Source: Lachnoclostridium sp. UBA3320
GTDB taxonomy: Bacteria; Bacillota; Clostridia; Lachnospirales; Lachnospiraceae
Reading direction: 5' to 3'
NCBI GenBank assembly: GCA_002361175.1
Contig: DESG01000011.1
Location: forward strand, 1-12,691
DNA: 12,691 nt
Shown: positions 6,461-12,691 of the stretch, piece after piece
Position numbering within the stretch: position 1 is the first letter of the stretch
Layout of the letters: every line of letters begins with the position of its first letter
The notes under the pieces: generated by a model
Database searches by the model: none
What the model saw: only the letters and a program-made list of their open reading frames with translations
What the model was told of the DNA's origin: nothing
Position numbers and translations under genes: made by a program

Positions 6461-7293
6461 TGATTTTTCCAATTTTTTGGGGATATTCCGTATACATTTT
6501 TAAATGCCCTTGAAAAATGAAGCTGGTTAGGATACCCAACAGCATTTCCAATATCTGCAATGGAAAGATTAGTCATTTTAAGCAGTTCAGCCGCTTTCAT
6601 CATACGGTAGCTAATCAAGAATTCCTGTGGGGTTTTACCAACATATTTGTGGAATATTTTACCAAAATAACTTCTGTTTATGCCACAGCATTTTGCGATG
6701 TCTTCAATCGAAATATCATACTGGAAATTTTGCTCTATATAATTTATCGCTTCTGTTATATAGTAGTCACTCATTTTTCCCTTATTTTCAAGATGTATAC
6801 TTGCAACAGAGCGAGTAAGTGCATCTAGGAATAAATATAAATGCCCTATAAGGTGAAAAGGGGTTTCGTCAGAATGGTTTGCGATATACAACATTTCGTC
6901 TTTCATATGTTCACGATATTCTTTAGAATATGCATGGTAAACAGGTTTATCTAAAGAAAAGCCCGCAGTGTCTAGCATTTCTTTTACACGCAGTCCGTCA
7001 AATTCAACCCATGTATATTCCCATGGGATTTTGTCATTGGCAATATAAGTGCTTATCTGTCCAGGGTACAGTAAAAATCCCTGTCCGCTGCGTATAGAGT
7101 ATGTTTTGGTTTCTCCTTTTTTATTATCGGCATAGAGTATCCCTGTGCCAGAAATAACATAATGAAAAAGATAGTGGTTTCTTGCAGCAGGACCATACTG
7201 ATGCGCAGGTTCACACTTTTCCCAGCCATATTGATATAAACCAAGGTCAATAAATTTTTCGTTTGGAAAAATTGAAAATAACATACTATGCAT
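6451..7293 (-). CDS. AraC-family regulator of the alpha-galactoside operon
   Basis: A 280-residue transcription factor. Residues about 20-165 form a cupin-like AraC sensor domain, with HYLFHYVISGTGILY (40-54) and GQGFLLYPGQ (70-79) typical of the sugar-binding half. Residues about 180-280 are the DNA-binding domain with two helix-turn-helix units: DISIEDIAKCCGINRSYFGK (193-212) and LSIADIGNAVGYPNQLHFSR (243-262). The signature ending FKNVYGISPKNW follows. The start at 7293 has AGGAGGTG ahead of it on the minus strand. It is transcribed away from the transporter operon, a layout like msmR/rafR systems in which the AraC protein activates the operon when an alpha-galactoside is bound. Its target sites are visible in the shared promoter region. 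The inducer is inferred from the neighbours, not from the sequence. Confidence 0.93.
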   Translation of the reverse strand: MHSMLFSIFPNEKFIDLGLYQYGWEKCEPAHQYGPAARNHYLFHYVISGTGILYADNKKGETKTYSIRSGQGFLLYPGQISTYIANDKIPWEYTWVEFDGLRVKEMLDTAGFSLDKPVYHAYSKEYREHMKDEMLYIANHSDETPFHLIGHLYLFLDALTRSVASIHLENKGKMSDYYITEAINYIEQNFQYDISIEDIAKCCGINRSYFGKIFHKYVGKTPQEFLISYRMMKAAELLKMTNLSIADIGNAVGYPNQLHFSRAFKNVYGISPKNWKNQNK

Positions 7294-7314
7294 AATACAC
7301 CTCCTATAACAGTA

Positions 7315-7371
7315 TATACCAAAATGCTATATTATAGCAATATATAAATTAAAAAGTAGCATTTTGATATA
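7315..7371. promoter_or_regulatory. Inverted repeat and dyad over the regulator promoter
   Basis: CAAAATGCTA (7320-7329) and TAGCATTTTG (7357-7366) are exact reverse complements. After one mismatch they extend by four more pairs (7315-7318 with 7368-7371). Inside sits a second dyad, TGCTATATTATAGCA (7325-7339), with perfect 7-bp arms. On the minus strand this dyad contains TGCTATAAT, an extended -10 (TATAAT at 7336-7331) for the regulator gene. A protein bound here would cover that promoter, suggesting autoregulation. Confidence 0.65.
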
Positions 7372-7395
7372 AAAGAAGAAAAATAGTGGTATTTT
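7355..7395 (+). promoter_or_regulatory. Two direct repeats 30 bp apart, likely AraC operator
   Basis: AGTAGCATTTT (7355-7365) and AGTGGTATTTT (7385-7395) share the pattern AGTRGYATTTT, with an A-rich run before each. Their starts are exactly 30 bp apart, about three helical turns, so both face the same side of DNA. The nearer copy overlaps the operon -35. This is the usual arrangement for an AraC-family activator. Confidence 0.6.
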
Positions 7396-7420
7396 ACAAC
7401 GCATAAGGATATGTTATACT
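7393..7420 (+). promoter_or_regulatory. Promoter of the alpha-galactoside operon
   Basis: TTTACA (7393-7398) lies 16 bp before TATACT (7415-7420), which carries a TGn extension (7412-7414). The start should be near 7427, giving a leader of about 45 bases to the ATG at 7472. The ribosome binding site AAAGGAG (7456-7462) lies in that leader. The -35 is overlapped by the nearer direct repeat. Confidence 0.65.
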
Positions 7421-7471
7421 CTATTTACTTTATAAAAAGTTTATATTTTTACAAGAAAGGAGAGTCAGATT

Positions 7472-8740
7472 ATGGCAAAAAGAAAGATGTTTTCATTGTT
7501 TATGGCACTAGCCACAGTAAGCAGTATTTTGTTTTCTGGATGTGGCAGCCAAAGTGACAATGGAAAAGTGGTAATCGAGCTAGTCCACTACAAACCAGAG
7601 GCGGTCCGTTATTTTGAGGAGGTGGAAGAACAGTTTAATTCATCACATGATAATATTGAATTAAAAATAAGTTCTCCTAATGATGCTGTGACGGTACTTA
7701 AAACCCGTTTTATAAGAGAGGACAATCCAGATATCATTGGTATTGGCGGAGATTTTAACTATGCTAACTTTATTGATGCAGATATACTGATGGATATTTC
7801 TGATTTTGACGGACTTAAAAGCATTAAGCAGACTTACCTTGATATTGGTGAGAATTTAAAGTTTGTTCCAGTAAAAGGTGTATATGGTGTGCCGTATATG
7901 TCAAACGCAGCGGGGATTTTGTACAACAAGGATATGTTTACAGAGCATGGTTGGAAGATTCCTGAGACATGGAATGAGCTGATTTCACTATGTGAGGAGA
8001 TTAAAAATGCAGGCATTCTCCCATTTTATATGGGATATAAGGATACCTGGACATGCCTTTCACCGTGGAATAGTGCAGCGTCATCACTTGCGGATGCAGA
8101 AGTGTGTAAGGAGGTCAACAAGGGAAATACAACATTTTCAAAAGAATATGTAACAGTTGCAGAGCAGATGAAAGCACTGCTTAAGTATGGTCCAGATGAA
8201 CCAGTGGCATATTCATATAATGATGCATGTACAGCCTTTGCAAGAGGTGAATCTGCAATGTTTATGATAGGAAGTTATGCTGTACCGCAGATTAAAACTG
8301 TAAATCCTGATTTGAATATAGATTCATTTGTATATCCTGCAGCGGATACAAAAGAAGGCAATCTTTTGACATCAGGTATAGATTTACAGTTCTGTATAAC
8401 CAAAGACTGTCCTCACAAAGAAGAAGCTTATGAAGTTTTGCGCTTTTTACTGGAGGATGAAAATGTACAGGCATATATGGATAATCAGAATGCCCTTGCC
8501 TGTAAAGAAGGTAATTTTAACCTTGCACCGATATTTGATGGAATGAAAGAATATATTACAGAAAGTAAGGTTACAGATTATCAAGACCACTTTTACCCAT
8601 CAGAAATGTCAGTTGATGCGATGGTGCAGACATATCTTTTGGATGGTGATACAGAGAGCTTTTTAAACAAATTTGATACTGCATGGATACGTTATAACAG
8701 AGACTTAATTGAAAAAGTTAAAAATTTTGAGGAGGGATAA
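7472..8740 (+). CDS. Sugar ABC transporter substrate-binding lipoprotein (MsmE-like)
   Basis: This is the 422-residue extracellular solute-binding protein of a carbohydrate ABC importer, family 1. A basic start (K3, R4, K5), a hydrophobic core and the lipobox-like LFSGC with the lipidated C24 give a lipoprotein signal; the -3 residue is Phe rather than the usual Leu/Val class, with Leu at -4. The mature protein shows the family's typical stretches: IREDNPDIIGIGGDFNYANF (81-100), YGVPYMSNAAGILYNKDMF (138-156), and WKIPETWNELISLCEEIKNA (161-180), which leads into GILPFYMG. It is anchored outside the membrane and hands sugar to the two permeases encoded next. Context with a GH36 enzyme makes raffinose, melibiose or stachyose likely ligands. 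It is first in the operon and its stop lies two bases before the next ATG. Confidence 0.93.
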   Translation: MAKRKMFSLFMALATVSSILFSGCGSQSDNGKVVIELVHYKPEAVRYFEEVEEQFNSSHDNIELKISSPNDAVTVLKTRFIREDNPDIIGIGGDFNYANFIDADILMDISDFDGLKSIKQTYLDIGENLKFVPVKGVYGVPYMSNAAGILYNKDMFTEHGWKIPETWNELISLCEEIKNAGILPFYMGYKDTWTCLSPWNSAASSLADAEVCKEVNKGNTTFSKEYVTVAEQMKALLKYGPDEPVAYSYNDACTAFARGESAMFMIGSYAVPQIKTVNPDLNIDSFVYPAADTKEGNLLTSGIDLQFCITKDCPHKEEAYEVLRFLLEDENVQAYMDNQNALACKEGNFNLAPIFDGMKEYITESKVTDYQDHFYPSEMSVDAMVQTYLLDGDTESFLNKFDTAWIRYNRDLIEKVKNFEEG

Positions 8741-8742
8741 AG

Positions 8743-9612
8743 ATGGAAGGTAACAAAAATGGCAGAGGTCGTACATTTCTATTAATTACAATACCTATTG
8801 TACTTTTGTTTTTTACATTTAATACATTACCGCTTATACAGGGTGTTATTTACAGTTTTACAAATTTCAGGGGATTTGGAAGTTATGACTGGGTAGGCTT
8901 AAGAAATTATATTGATTTATTTCAGGATGCAAGGGTTGGAGCCTCTTACTGGTTCACATTCCGCCTGGCTATTGTAAGCACGATTGTTGTAAATGTTATA
9001 AGTCTGCTTCTGGCAATGGGATTAAATAGTAAAATCAGGTTTAAGAGTACATTGCGTGGCTTGTATTTCCTGCCAAATGTATTAGGTGGCTTGGTTGTAG
9101 GTTATATTTTTAACTATTTCTTTACTTATATACTGCCAGAAATAACAAAAATGCTTGGCGGCAATGGTGGCAGTATGTTGGCAAACACAAAAACTGCATG
9201 GATTGCAGTTGTAGTTGTCTGTGCATGGCAGGCTATAGCAATGAACACCATTATTTACATATCTGGACTTCAGACAGTGCCAGAGGATGTATATGAAGCT
9301 GGTTCACTGGACGGTGCTACAGGGGTTAATAAATTCCGTTATTTGACATTCCCGCTTATCCTTCCATTTTTCACTATTAACATGGTACTCTGTATGAAAA
9401 ATTTCCTGATGGTATTTGACCAGATTATGTCATTGACAAAAGGTGGTCCTGCACAGAGTACAGAATCAATATCATACCTTATTTACAACAATGGTATGAG
9501 CGGCGGGCAGTTTGGTTTCCAGAGCGCCAATGCAGTTTTATTCTTCGTAGTAATTGTGGCAATATCTGTATGTCAGATGACATTTCTTGGTAAAAAGGAG
9601 GAACAATTATAA
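8743..9612 (+). CDS. Sugar ABC transporter permease (MsmF/MalF-like)
   Basis: A 289-residue inner permease of the binding-protein-dependent transport family. Six membrane helices can be placed at about 12-34, 71-94, 104-126, 152-174, 205-227 and 262-283. The EAA loop that docks the ATPase is EAGSLDGATGVNKFRYLTFP (185-204), with the conserved Gly at its centre. The conserved WVGLRNYIDLF lies in the first outside loop (50-60). It forms the heteromeric channel with the next gene product. The start is two bases after the binding-protein stop, and its ribosome binding site lies inside the end of that gene (GGAGGG). Its own TAA overlaps the next ATG, so the two permeases are coupled one to one. Confidence 0.95.
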   Translation: MEGNKNGRGRTFLLITIPIVLLFFTFNTLPLIQGVIYSFTNFRGFGSYDWVGLRNYIDLFQDARVGASYWFTFRLAIVSTIVVNVISLLLAMGLNSKIRFKSTLRGLYFLPNVLGGLVVGYIFNYFFTYILPEITKMLGGNGGSMLANTKTAWIAVVVVCAWQAIAMNTIIYISGLQTVPEDVYEAGSLDGATGVNKFRYLTFPLILPFFTINMVLCMKNFLMVFDQIMSLTKGGPAQSTESISYLIYNNGMSGGQFGFQSANAVLFFVVIVAISVCQMTFLGKKEEQL

Positions 9613-10460
9613 TGGGAAAAAAGTCTGATAAAAACGTTGAAAAATATAATATTGGTATAACAGTACTTTTAATTATTGGTCTGGTGACAATTATATTTCC
9701 ACTATATATGACAGTGGTCATTGCATTCAAGCAGCCATCAGAGATGACCAACAGCATGAAGGGGCTTTTATCACTTCCAAAGAGTTTCAGTCTTGATAAT
9801 TTCAGAGAGGCAATGAGAGTAACTGATTTCTGGCACTCTCTTGGTAACAGTCTTTTAATTACGCTTGTTACGATTGCATTATCAATAGTTGTTCATTCGC
9901 TTATTGGGTATGCTTTAGGCAGGAATAAGTCAAAAAGTAAATTTTATAATTTTATCTACCTTTATCTTGTAAGTGGTATGTTTGTGCCATTTGCTATCCT
10001 TATGATGCCTCTTGTAAAACAGACATCACGTATGGGACTGTCTAACTGGGTTGGAGTAGTTTTATTATATGTGGTATTTTATATGCCTATGAATACAATG
10101 CTTTATTCAGGATATCTTACAAATCTTCCACTTGCACTTGAAGAGGCAGCCTGTGTAGATGGTGCAAGTACATGGAAAACATACTGGACAATTATATTTC
10201 CAAATATGAAACCTATGCATGCAACTGTAGCAATTCTTACTGCACTTGGTACATGGAATGATGTTATGACACCACTTGTAATTATGTCTGGCGACCATAA
10301 TACACTGCCACTTGCACAGTTAAACTTTCAGTCACAGTTTGGTACAAATTATAACCTTGCATTTGCTTCATATCTTTTAGCACTGCTTCCAATCGTAATC
10401 TTTTATATAATATGCCAGAAGCAGATAATAGCAGGGGTTGCAAATGGTGCTGTTAAATAA
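9612..10460 (+). CDS. Sugar ABC transporter permease (MsmG/MalG-like)
   Basis: The second permease, 282 residues. Membrane helices fall at about 13-36, 80-102, 114-135, 146-165, 200-222 and 250-270. The EAA loop is EEAACVDGASTWKTYWTIIF (177-196), close to consensus. The periplasmic-side pattern LPKSFSLDNFREAM (55-68) is typical of MalG-type subunits. It shares one base with the upstream permease (TAATG), with a GGAGGA site just before. The alpha-galactosidase gene follows after 21 bp, so uptake and hydrolysis are expressed together. No ATPase gene is found on either side in this window, so the complex must borrow one encoded elsewhere. Confidence 0.95.
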   Translation: MGKKSDKNVEKYNIGITVLLIIGLVTIIFPLYMTVVIAFKQPSEMTNSMKGLLSLPKSFSLDNFREAMRVTDFWHSLGNSLLITLVTIALSIVVHSLIGYALGRNKSKSKFYNFIYLYLVSGMFVPFAILMMPLVKQTSRMGLSNWVGVVLLYVVFYMPMNTMLYSGYLTNLPLALEEAACVDGASTWKTYWTIIFPNMKPMHATVAILTALGTWNDVMTPLVIMSGDHNTLPLAQLNFQSQFGTNYNLAFASYLLALLPIVIFYIICQKQIIAGVANGAVK

Positions 10461-10481
10461 TAAATAAAACGAGGTGATAGT

Positions 10482-12662
10482 ATGGCTATCCTTTATAATG
10501 ATACAGAAAAGATATTTAGTCTTAATACTAAAAATACAACATACCAGATGAAAGTGGATTCTTATGGGTATTTGCTGCATCTGTACTATGGAAAGAGTAT
10601 AAATTCTTCAATGGAATATATGCTGTTATATTTTGACAGGAGTGGTTTTTCGGGTAATCCTTATATTGTGGGCAATGACAGGACATATTCACTTGATGTA
10701 TTGCCACAGGAATTCCCTGTACAGGGAACAGGAGACTACAGAAGTGTGGCACTAGTGGTAAGGGAAGAGACAGGATGTTGTGACTGTGACCTGCATTATA
10801 AAGGACACAGAATAATTGATGGCAAATACAGTCTTAAAGGGCTTCCAGCTGCATATAGCAGCAAAAAAGCACAGACCCTTGAAATCATGCTTGAAGATTG
10901 CCGTATGAATTTAGAGGTTAGATTATTATATGGGGTACTTGAGGATTGTGATATAATTACCCGTAGTGTAAAAGTAAAAAATAATGGCAAACAAACGATT
11001 TATATAGAAAAAATTTCAAGTGTATGCCTTGATTTTCTTTATGGCAATTATGATGTTATTACATTTTATGGAAGGCATGCAATGGAGAGAAATGTAAACA
11101 GGGCAGCAGTATCACATGGAAAGCACTGTATTGGGAGCAGAAGAGGAACCTCAAGCCACCAGTATAATCCATTTGTTATACTGACAGAGGAAACTGCAAC
11201 AGAAACTTATGGGGAATGCTATGGTGCATCATTTGTATATAGTGGCAGTTTTCTTGCCGAGTTTGAGTGTGACCAGTATGACCAGACTCGTTTTTTAATG
11301 GGGCTTTCAGATGAATTATTTTCTTACCAGCTTGAAACTGGGGATGAATTTTATGCACCAGAAGTAATACTTTCCCATACATCTATGGGACTAAACAGGT
11401 TATCTAAAAATTTTCATAACTGTATCAGAGAGCATATATGCCGTGGGAAATATAAAGATAAGATAAGACCTGTTCTGATTAATAGCTGGGAGGCATGCTA
11501 TTTTGACTTTAATGGTAAAACTCTGTGCCAGCTTGCAGACCAGGCGGCAGAACTTGGAATTGAGCTTCTTGTACTAGACGATGGCTGGTTTGGTGAAAGA
11601 AATGACGATAACAGCTCACTTGGTGACTGGTATGTAAATGAGAAGAAACTTGGCATGGGGCTTGCAGAATTGTCAGAAAAAATCCATAAAAAAGGACTTT
11701 TATTTGGCATATGGATTGAGCCAGAGATGGTATCAGAAAACAGTAATTTATACCGCAGCCATCCAGAGTGGACGCTTCAGGTTCCAGGCAAAAAACCTGT
11801 AAGGGGACGCAACCAGCTTGTACTTGATTTTTCAAACCCAGAAGTTGTGCAGTATATGTTTGAAAGTATATCATCAGTGTTAAACCAAACTGTAATTAAT
11901 TATGTCAAATGGGACATGAATCGAAGCATTGCAAACATTTATTCAAGCAGTTCCAAGTATCAGGGAAAGGTTCTTTATGACTATATGCTTGGTGTATATT
12001 CCCTTTTAGAAAGGCTTACAGATACTTTTCCTGATATACTTTGGGAGAGTTGTTCTGGCGGCGGTGGCAGGTTTGATATGGGAATGTTATATTACACGCC
12101 ACAAATTTGGTGCAGTGATAATACAGATGCTATTGACCGTGTTCGCATACAGTATGGTACATCATTTGGATATCCACTGTCTGTTACAGGCTCACATGTA
12201 TCTGCTGCCCCGAATCACCAGACAGGGCGAGTTACATGTATGGATACAAGAGGATGTGTTGCTATGACAGGCGCATTTGGATATGAGCTTAACTTGGCTA
12301 ACATTACAGAAGAAGATAAAAACAGTATAAAAAAACAGGTTAAGACCTACCATAAGCTAGCACCATTGCTCCAACAGGGAGATTATTATCGTTTAAGTAA
12401 TCCATTTAAAGATGAAATAGGTGCATGGATAGTTGTTGATGAAAAAAAAGAAAAGGCATTGTTAAGCGTTGTATTTTTAAATGTGCATGGAAATTTGCCT
12501 GTGGTCTATATTAAATTGCAGGGGCTCGATAGTACAAAGAATTATAAAAACACAGAAAATAAAAAAGTTTATCATGGCAGTGCCCTTATGCAATATGGGT
12601 TTCCTATTTCTGTAAGTCATGGGGAATATCCATCAGTCCAGATTTTATTTGAAAAAGTTTAA
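10482..12662 (+). CDS. aga: GH36 alpha-galactosidase, cytoplasmic
   Basis: A full-length 726-residue glycoside hydrolase family 36 enzyme that removes terminal alpha-1,6-galactose from melibiose, raffinose and related sugars. Residues about 1-330 form the beta-sandwich domain, about 330-640 the catalytic barrel and the rest a beta C-terminal domain. The barrel shows VLDDGWFG with D366 and D367, FGIWIEPEMVS, and YVKWDMNR with the nucleophile D478. It continues with ESCSGGGGRFD (C524) and WCSDNTDA with the acid/base D546. These positions match the well-studied about 730-residue tetrameric bacterial enzymes. No signal peptide is present, so it acts after import. GAGGTG at 10471-10476 precedes the ATG. 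It is last of the four visible genes. Only 29 bases follow and no terminator is seen, so the operon may continue beyond the window. Confidence 0.96.
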   Translation: MAILYNDTEKIFSLNTKNTTYQMKVDSYGYLLHLYYGKSINSSMEYMLLYFDRSGFSGNPYIVGNDRTYSLDVLPQEFPVQGTGDYRSVALVVREETGCCDCDLHYKGHRIIDGKYSLKGLPAAYSSKKAQTLEIMLEDCRMNLEVRLLYGVLEDCDIITRSVKVKNNGKQTIYIEKISSVCLDFLYGNYDVITFYGRHAMERNVNRAAVSHGKHCIGSRRGTSSHQYNPFVILTEETATETYGECYGASFVYSGSFLAEFECDQYDQTRFLMGLSDELFSYQLETGDEFYAPEVILSHTSMGLNRLSKNFHNCIREHICRGKYKDKIRPVLINSWEACYFDFNGKTLCQLADQAAELGIELLVLDDGWFGERNDDNSSLGDWYVNEKKLGMGLAELSEKIHKKGLLFGIWIEPEMVSENSNLYRSHPEWTLQVPGKKPVRGRNQLVLDFSNPEVVQYMFESISSVLNQTVINYVKWDMNRSIANIYSSSSKYQGKVLYDYMLGVYSLLERLTDTFPDILWESCSGGGGRFDMGMLYYTPQIWCSDNTDAIDRVRIQYGTSFGYPLSVTGSHVSAAPNHQTGRVTCMDTRGCVAMTGAFGYELNLANITEEDKNSIKKQVKTYHKLAPLLQQGDYYRLSNPFKDEIGAWIVVDEKKEKALLSVVFLNVHGNLPVVYIKLQGLDSTKNYKNTENKKVYHGSALMQYGFPISVSHGEYPSVQILFEKV

Positions 12663-12691
12663 AATTTAAAGTATAATATTTAATAAAAAAT

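Noticed and set aside
7294..7471. Catabolite repression (cre) site in the divergent promoter
   Set aside because: The CG-centred stretch near 7400 does not fit the cre consensus, and no other candidate was found by eye.

Overview
The window looks like a chromosomal segment of an anaerobic, AT-rich Gram-positive bacterium of the Clostridia, most likely a Lachnospiraceae-type gut or rumen commensal. The reasons are strong AGGAGG-type ribosome binding sites, extended -10 promoters, an NfnAB electron-bifurcating transhydrogenase, a HisIE with an N-terminal barrel, a DUF5688-type protein and an MsmEFG-like sugar transporter beside a GH36 alpha-galactosidase. The species cannot be fixed from the sequence alone. 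All genes look intact. I see no transposon, prophage, CRISPR array, tRNA or rRNA.

Region 1 (1-5095) is a run of six plus-strand genes. First come two histidine biosynthesis genes: hisB (IGP dehydratase) and hisIE (PR-AMP cyclohydrolase / PR-ATP pyrophosphatase carrying a degenerate HisF-like barrel at its N-terminus). Next are a 56-residue single-pass membrane protein and a CYTH / triphosphate-tunnel enzyme, whose stop and start codons overlap. Last are nfnA and nfnB, the two subunits of the NADH-dependent reduced ferredoxin:NADP+ oxidoreductase. A good intrinsic terminator closes the run at 5052-5095.

Region 2 (5096-6450) is a long AT-rich non-coding stretch. It holds a 10-bp inverted repeat, an extended -10 promoter and an 18-bp long-range stem, followed by a single gene of the uncharacterised DUF5688 type. 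A shared hairpin separates this gene from the convergent regulator gene.

Region 3 (6451-12662) is a complete-looking alpha-galactoside utilisation locus. A minus-strand AraC-family regulator is divergent from a four-gene operon: substrate-binding lipoprotein, two permeases and a cytoplasmic GH36 alpha-galactosidase. The 178-bp divergent control region is dense with sites: two direct repeats 30 bp apart, the nearer one overlapping the operon -35, plus an inverted copy and a tight dyad over the regulator's own -10. The expected logic is import of raffinose- or melibiose-type sugars, intracellular removal of galactose, and induction by the AraC protein. No transporter ATPase gene is present, so a shared MsmX/MsmK-type ATPase encoded elsewhere is inferred.

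No clear-cut new system is evident. The best leads are the HisF-like pseudo-barrel fused to HisIE, the coupled small membrane protein and triphosphate-tunnel enzyme, and the structured leader of the DUF5688 gene.
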